Of a DNA stretch of 9,441 nt, positions 6,081 through 9,441 are shown one piece after another. Within the stretch, counting starts at the first letter, position 1; each line of letters starts with the position of its first letter. Under the pieces are notes generated by a model that worked only from the letters and a program-made list of their open reading frames with translations, searched no databases and was not told the origin of the DNA. Location of the stretch: contig VSNJ01000151.1 in NCBI GenBank assembly GCA_009774235.1, positions 1 through 9,441 of the forward strand, in the 5' to 3' direction. This stretch comes from Lachnospiraceae bacterium (GTDB lineage: Bacteria > Bacillota > Clostridia > Lachnospirales > Lachnospiraceae). Made by a program: the position numbers and the translations under genes.

Positions 6081-6842
6081 ATGAAAAGCAGTATTTTATC
6101 AGCAAAGGAAGTTAGTAAGAGTTTTGCACACAATGGTGGGCAGGTGCATATTCTTTCGCATGTTTCCCTTGATTTGTACAAAGGGGATTTTACTGTGGTT
6201 ATGGGAGCATCAGGTTCAGGAAAATCTACACTTTTATATGCACTTAGTGGAATGGACAGGGTTACAGCAGGACAAGTTTTGTATAATGGAAGGAATATTG
6301 CAGCTTTGAAAGAAAAGGAACTTTCAAAGCTGCGTTATTCAGATTTTGGTTTTGTTTTCCAGCAGATGCATTTACTTGGCAATTTATCAATATTTGAAAA
6401 TGTTGTGGTTCCTGGATATCTGAATAAGAAAAACACTGCGGATAAAGTAAGGAAAAAAGCACATGAATTATTAGACAGAATGGGGCTTAGTGGTGTGAAA
6501 ACACATCTTCCTTCACAAGTATCAGGTGGTGAGCAGCAGAGGTGTGCTATTGCAAGGGCTGTAATTAATACACCAGTGGTACTTTTTGCAGATGAACCAA
6601 CAGGGGCATTAAACAGGCAGAATTCTACAGGTGTTCTTGACCTGCTTACAGGCCTTAACGAAGATGGGCAAAGTATATTGATGGTTACACATGATTTAAA
6701 GGCAGCTCTCAGGGCAACAAGGATTTTATATCTTGAAGATGGCAATATAACTGGTGAACTTTCTCTGCCTGCGTATGGTACACAGGATGAGAAAAACCGT
6801 GAAACACAAGTTAACGCATGGCTTGAGTCAATGGAATGGTGA
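6081..6842 (+). CDS. ABC transporter ATP-binding protein (MacB/LolD/BceA-like)
   Basis: A 253-residue ATPase of the family that energises FtsX-type permeases. It shows Walker A GASGSGKST (42-50), the Q-loop in FGFVFQQMHLL (about 90-100), the signature SGGEQQR (148-154), Walker B ending in DEPTGAL (171-177), and the H-loop His204 in MVTHD. The DEPTGAL and FQQ.HLL forms are characteristic of the MacB/LolD/BceA/SalX group. The C-terminal 30 residues or so form a short charged extension after the cassette. AGGAG (6068-6072) lies 8 nt before the ATG. It is the first gene after the extended -10 promoter, and the permease follows 9 nt later. It would dimerise on the cytoplasmic face of the permease. 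Export, removal of a membrane-bound antimicrobial, or mechanotransmission to the envelope are the known modes of the family; which applies here is not visible. Confidence 0.95.
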   Translation: MKSSILSAKEVSKSFAHNGGQVHILSHVSLDLYKGDFTVVMGASGSGKSTLLYALSGMDRVTAGQVLYNGRNIAALKEKELSKLRYSDFGFVFQQMHLLGNLSIFENVVVPGYLNKKNTADKVRKKAHELLDRMGLSGVKTHLPSQVSGGEQQRCAIARAVINTPVVLFADEPTGALNRQNSTGVLDLLTGLNEDGQSILMVTHDLKAALRATRILYLEDGNITGELSLPAYGTQDEKNRETQVNAWLESMEW

Positions 6843-6851
6843 GGTGTGGGA

Positions 6852-9203
6852 ATGGGATTATTTACAATAATTATGGCAGATATCAGGAATAAAAAAGGTT
6901 CTTTTATAAATATTGTCCTGCTTATGGCAGTAATTTCAATGGCATTAGTGTCAATACTAGGGGTACAGGGCAATGTTTATGGTGGCATGAAAGATGCACA
7001 GAAACGGGCGGGTACAGGTAACGTTTTGTGTCTTGTTTATAAAGATAATTTATCTGGCAGACTTGTATCTGATGTTGAAAACCATCCGCTGGTAGAATAT
7101 GTAAAAGAAATAGAAACACTTGAAGCATCAGAAGTGGTATACAAAGATTATTCTTATGAAAACCAGGTTTTTGTACAAAAGGTAAGACCAGGATACAGGC
7201 TTTTTAATTCTAAGGGTACAGGTTTTTTAGATAGCACGCCAGAATTAAAACAAGGAGAAGTTTATATTTCACAAGGCATGAAGACAAATATGTTATGTGA
7301 AACTGGTGGTATGCTGGATATTAAAATTGGTACTTATATATATAAATTTAAAATTGCAGGAATTATAGAAGACCCGGAACTTGGTGCAGCTGTAATGGGG
7401 TGGAAGAATATTTTTATAAGTGGTGGAGATTATGAAAAGATATATTCTGATAATATTAAAGCTGTGAAAAGTAAGAAAACAGGTGACAAGACTGTTATAC
7501 AATTTTATATTTATAAAAATAATAAATGCAGCCTTACAGATGCCAGGTTTATACGCCAGGTTAATTTAGATACAGATATTTCTGATATGAGTTTTGGGAT
7601 AATGACCAAAACAATGATATTTGATTATACTTGTCTTTATCCAAAAACAATTTGTATTATACTTACGGTTTTTATAATTTTGTTACTGGTCGCAGTTATA
7701 GTTGTTATATGCCATAGTGTATCAACGTGGATTAGAATGGAATATGTGGCTTTTGGAATTATGAAATCACAGGGATTTGTAAACTGGCAAATACGAATTA
7801 TACTTGTTGTACAGTATTTTTCTGCCCAGGTTATAGGTACTGCCTTTGGAATATTGGCAGCAATTCCTATGTGCAGAATAGTTAGTAATTTATTTTTTCC
7901 TGTTACAGGCGTTGTTCCAATAAAACAGATTTCTATAGGAAAATGTAGCATGATATTGCAGGGGATTTTTCTGGTTTCAGTTTTTTGTATTATTATTGTT
8001 ACCAGGAAAACCGCAGATATATCACCAGTAAGGGCAGTTTCAGGATGGAAAAGTGACATTTATTTTGACAGCAGGATAAAGGCGGCAATCAGCCAGAAAG
8101 TACTTTCTGCAAGCCTTGCATTCCGCCAGTTTACTTCAAATAAAAGACAGTATACAGGTGTAATTCTTATAGTTTCTATGCTTGTTTATTTTATGGTTAC
8201 TATGATGATGCTTGAAAATGTAATTAATAAAACATCTGTATGGGATGCTATGGGAATTATTTATTCTGATTTAGAAATAAATTTAGAGAAAAATATTTCT
8301 GATACCAAGATAGCTGAAATAGAGGAAACAATTAGTAAGAGCAGTGGATTTAAAGTTTCTTATAAATGTTGTAGTAATTTTTATTTTTCTATAAATGGTG
8401 AGAAAATTTTATCAGCAATTTACAGCAGCCCGGAATATATAAAAGCGGTATCAAAAGGAAGAGCACCATTATATAATAATGAAATTGCAATAACAGAAAT
8501 CACTGCTGGAAATCTTGGGTTAGAAATTGGTGATAAAGTATTTATAGGTTATAATGGCCAAAAAGAGGAATATATTATTTCAGGTTTAAACCAGGATATG
8601 AGGGATGCTGGTGTAAACTGCAGTATGACTACAGAGGCAGCATCAAGAATTATGGATACTCATATTGTATATCTAGGATATATTCTTGATAACAGAGAAA
8701 AAGGAAAAGATATATCTGATGGATTAAACAGTAAGTATGGGGATATATTGTATGCCTGTTTTAATGAATCACCTGGGATAGACAGTAAATTTGAAATTAC
8801 TCTTAATATAATGACATTGGTTGTATATGCTTTTTCAATAGTTTTTGCTATGATTGTAGTACAAATGGTATGTTCAAAATCATTTATAAGGGAACGGAGG
8901 GATATATGTATATATAAAGCACTTGGTTTTACTTCTGCAGAACTGCGTTTACAATTTGCAATAAGGTTTTTAATTGCAGCGTTTATAGGAACAGTTATAG
9001 GAAGTGCCAGTGCTATAATATTTTCAGAAAAAATGTTAAGTTTTATTTTAAGGGTAGTTGGGATTTCAAATCTCAAAATTAAATTCAGTTTGTCTGTTTT
9101 TGTAATGCCAGCTGTATTTATATGTACAAGTTTCTTTTTATTTGCTTTTGTTTCTTCAAGAAGGATAAAGAGGGCAGGAACCAGGGAACTGGTTATAGAA
9201 TAA
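6852..9203 (+). CDS. FtsX-like ABC transporter permease, two-repeat 8-TM type
   Basis: A 783-residue membrane protein, the partner of the preceding ATPase. Predicted segments lie at about 16-38, 266-290, 320-341, 367-386, 434-455, 649-673, 702-725 and 745-770. This gives two repeats of one helix, a large extracytoplasmic domain (about 40-260 and 457-645), then three helices. Each repeat has the cytoplasmic FtsX coupling motif after its second helix: RMEYVAFGIMKSQGF in the first and RERRDICIYKALGF in the second. The layout matches duplicated FtsX/MacB-type permeases rather than the 10-TM BceB type with a single large domain. The ATG at 6852 is preferred because GAGG (6841-6844) lies 7 nt upstream; a GTG at 6846 would overlap that site. 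Position behind a kinase and regulator suggests a role in peptide or antibiotic resistance, or bacteriocin self-immunity. No bacteriocin precursor or processing gene is seen in the window. Confidence 0.92.
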   Translation: MGLFTIIMADIRNKKGSFINIVLLMAVISMALVSILGVQGNVYGGMKDAQKRAGTGNVLCLVYKDNLSGRLVSDVENHPLVEYVKEIETLEASEVVYKDYSYENQVFVQKVRPGYRLFNSKGTGFLDSTPELKQGEVYISQGMKTNMLCETGGMLDIKIGTYIYKFKIAGIIEDPELGAAVMGWKNIFISGGDYEKIYSDNIKAVKSKKTGDKTVIQFYIYKNNKCSLTDARFIRQVNLDTDISDMSFGIMTKTMIFDYTCLYPKTICIILTVFIILLLVAVIVVICHSVSTWIRMEYVAFGIMKSQGFVNWQIRIILVVQYFSAQVIGTAFGILAAIPMCRIVSNLFFPVTGVVPIKQISIGKCSMILQGIFLVSVFCIIIVTRKTADISPVRAVSGWKSDIYFDSRIKAAISQKVLSASLAFRQFTSNKRQYTGVILIVSMLVYFMVTMMMLENVINKTSVWDAMGIIYSDLEINLEKNISDTKIAEIEETISKSSGFKVSYKCCSNFYFSINGEKILSAIYSSPEYIKAVSKGRAPLYNNEIAITEITAGNLGLEIGDKVFIGYNGQKEEYIISGLNQDMRDAGVNCSMTTEAASRIMDTHIVYLGYILDNREKGKDISDGLNSKYGDILYACFNESPGIDSKFEITLNIMTLVVYAFSIVFAMIVVQMVCSKSFIRERRDICIYKALGFTSAELRLQFAIRFLIAAFIGTVIGSASAIIFSEKMLSFILRVVGISNLKIKFSLSVFVMPAVFICTSFFLFAFVSSRRIKRAGTRELVIE

Positions 9204-9271
9204 AGACAGTCTGGAGGATATCTGGCAATTTAAAAGTGTATAATTTACCTGCTATGGCAGTTCTAAAATTT

Positions 9272-9314
9272 TCCCATCCGGAAGCCATGTTTAGGACATG
9301 GCTTCCAGATGGGA
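9272..9314. repeat. Strong 19-position hairpin downstream of the permease
   Basis: Arms 9272-9290 and 9296-9314 are complementary at 18 of 19 positions (single C.A mismatch, 9279 opposite 9307) around a 5-nt loop, TTAGG. The stem contains GGAAGCCATGT against ACATGGCTTCC and is clearly richer in G+C than its surroundings. It begins 69 nt after the permease stop codon. No T-run follows on the plus strand; on the minus strand the next bases are AAAATTTT. It may be a transcription or mRNA 3'-end barrier between convergent genes, or the remnant of a mobile repeat. A smaller stem, CTGC-TATG-GCAG (9249-9260), sits just before it. Confidence 0.7.
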
Positions 9315-9381
9315 TATGCAGTAGTGTATATAGTCCATATATTTGTGCAAAACATTTACTATTGACCTTAAATATTGTTTA

Positions 9382-9441
9382 TTAAAATTCTATTGTATAA
9401 AGTTCTTTTTTTCTGTTTTTATATGTAAATTCTTTTTCTAG
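9382..9441 (-). CDS. Possible C-terminal end of a convergent gene cut by the window edge
   Basis: Read on the minus strand from the window edge, one frame stays open for 19 codons (LEKEFTYKNRKKELYTIEF) and ends in TAA at 9382-9384. The other two minus frames contain stops within 25 bases. The lysine- and glutamate-rich composition is compatible with a real protein tail but also with chance in AT-rich DNA. If real, the gene converges on the permease and the hairpin at 9272-9314 separates the two. No family can be named. Confidence 0.35.
   Translation of the reverse strand, partial: LEKEFTYKNRKKELYTIEF

Noticed and set aside
6335..6973. A 212-codon minus-strand open frame across the ATPase-permease junction.
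   Set aside because: It is antisense to two clearly real genes, lacks a ribosome binding site, and shows no recognisable domain.
9217..9222. A GGAGGA Shine-Dalgarno-like sequence just after the permease stop codon.
   Set aside because: No ATG, GTG or TTG with a usable open frame follows at a suitable distance.
9122..9385. An 87-codon plus-strand open frame starting inside the permease gene and running through the downstream hairpin.
   Set aside because: It begins in a different frame within the permease, has no ribosome binding site, and part of its product is simply the translated hairpin. Nothing in it resembles a protein family.

Overview
The window looks like a chromosomal stretch of a low-GC Gram-positive bacterium, most likely a Clostridia member (Lachnospiraceae-like). 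The DNA is AT-rich (about one third G+C by eye), ribosome binding sites are AGGAG-like, and promoters resemble the SigA consensus. The gene set also fits: a membrane-anchored L,D-transpeptidase related to enterococcal Ldt(fm), an ABC-F protein, and a two-component system next to an FtsX-type ABC transporter. The taxon is an inference from style, not an identification.

Layout. (1) Positions 54-1712, plus strand: a strong promoter, a leader with a small hairpin, and an L,D-transpeptidase gene. (2) Positions 1713-1963: a convergent intergenic region with several inverted repeats. One is a 77-nt, nearly end-to-end hairpin (1756-1832) that the genes do not explain; others look like terminators. 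(3) Positions 1964-3889, minus strand: an ABC-F ATPase with its own promoter (TATAAT box) and a hairpin just upstream of its Shine-Dalgarno. (4) Positions 3890-4163: a divergent regulatory region with a 14-bp palindrome. (5) Positions 4164-9203, plus strand: response regulator, histidine kinase, ABC ATPase and FtsX-like permease. The first two genes overlap by 4 nt and the last two are 9 nt apart. The 85-nt gap between the pairs holds an extended -10 promoter preceded by CTTAA repeats 11 bp apart, which look like an OmpR/PhoB-type operator. (6) Positions 9204-9441: a strong GC-rich hairpin, then a possible C-terminal end of a convergent minus-strand gene cut by the window edge.

How the genes may work together. 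The four-gene module has the general plan of Bce/Van-like peptide-sensing and detoxification systems. A membrane kinase senses an envelope signal, its regulator activates the transporter promoter, and a MacB/LolD-type ATPase drives an 8-TM permease with two large extracytoplasmic domains. It differs from classical BceRS-BceAB: the kinase has an extracytoplasmic loop of about 57 residues, and the permease is a two-repeat 8-TM protein rather than the usual 10-TM BceB. The flanking L,D-transpeptidase (3-3 peptidoglycan cross-linking) and ABC-F protein are also often linked to cell-wall or ribosome-targeting antibiotics, but a functional link between the three units is only inferred. I see no phage, transposase, CRISPR array, tRNA or rRNA. 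I did not find a clearly undescribed system; the best leads are the operator-like repeats and the two long hairpins.
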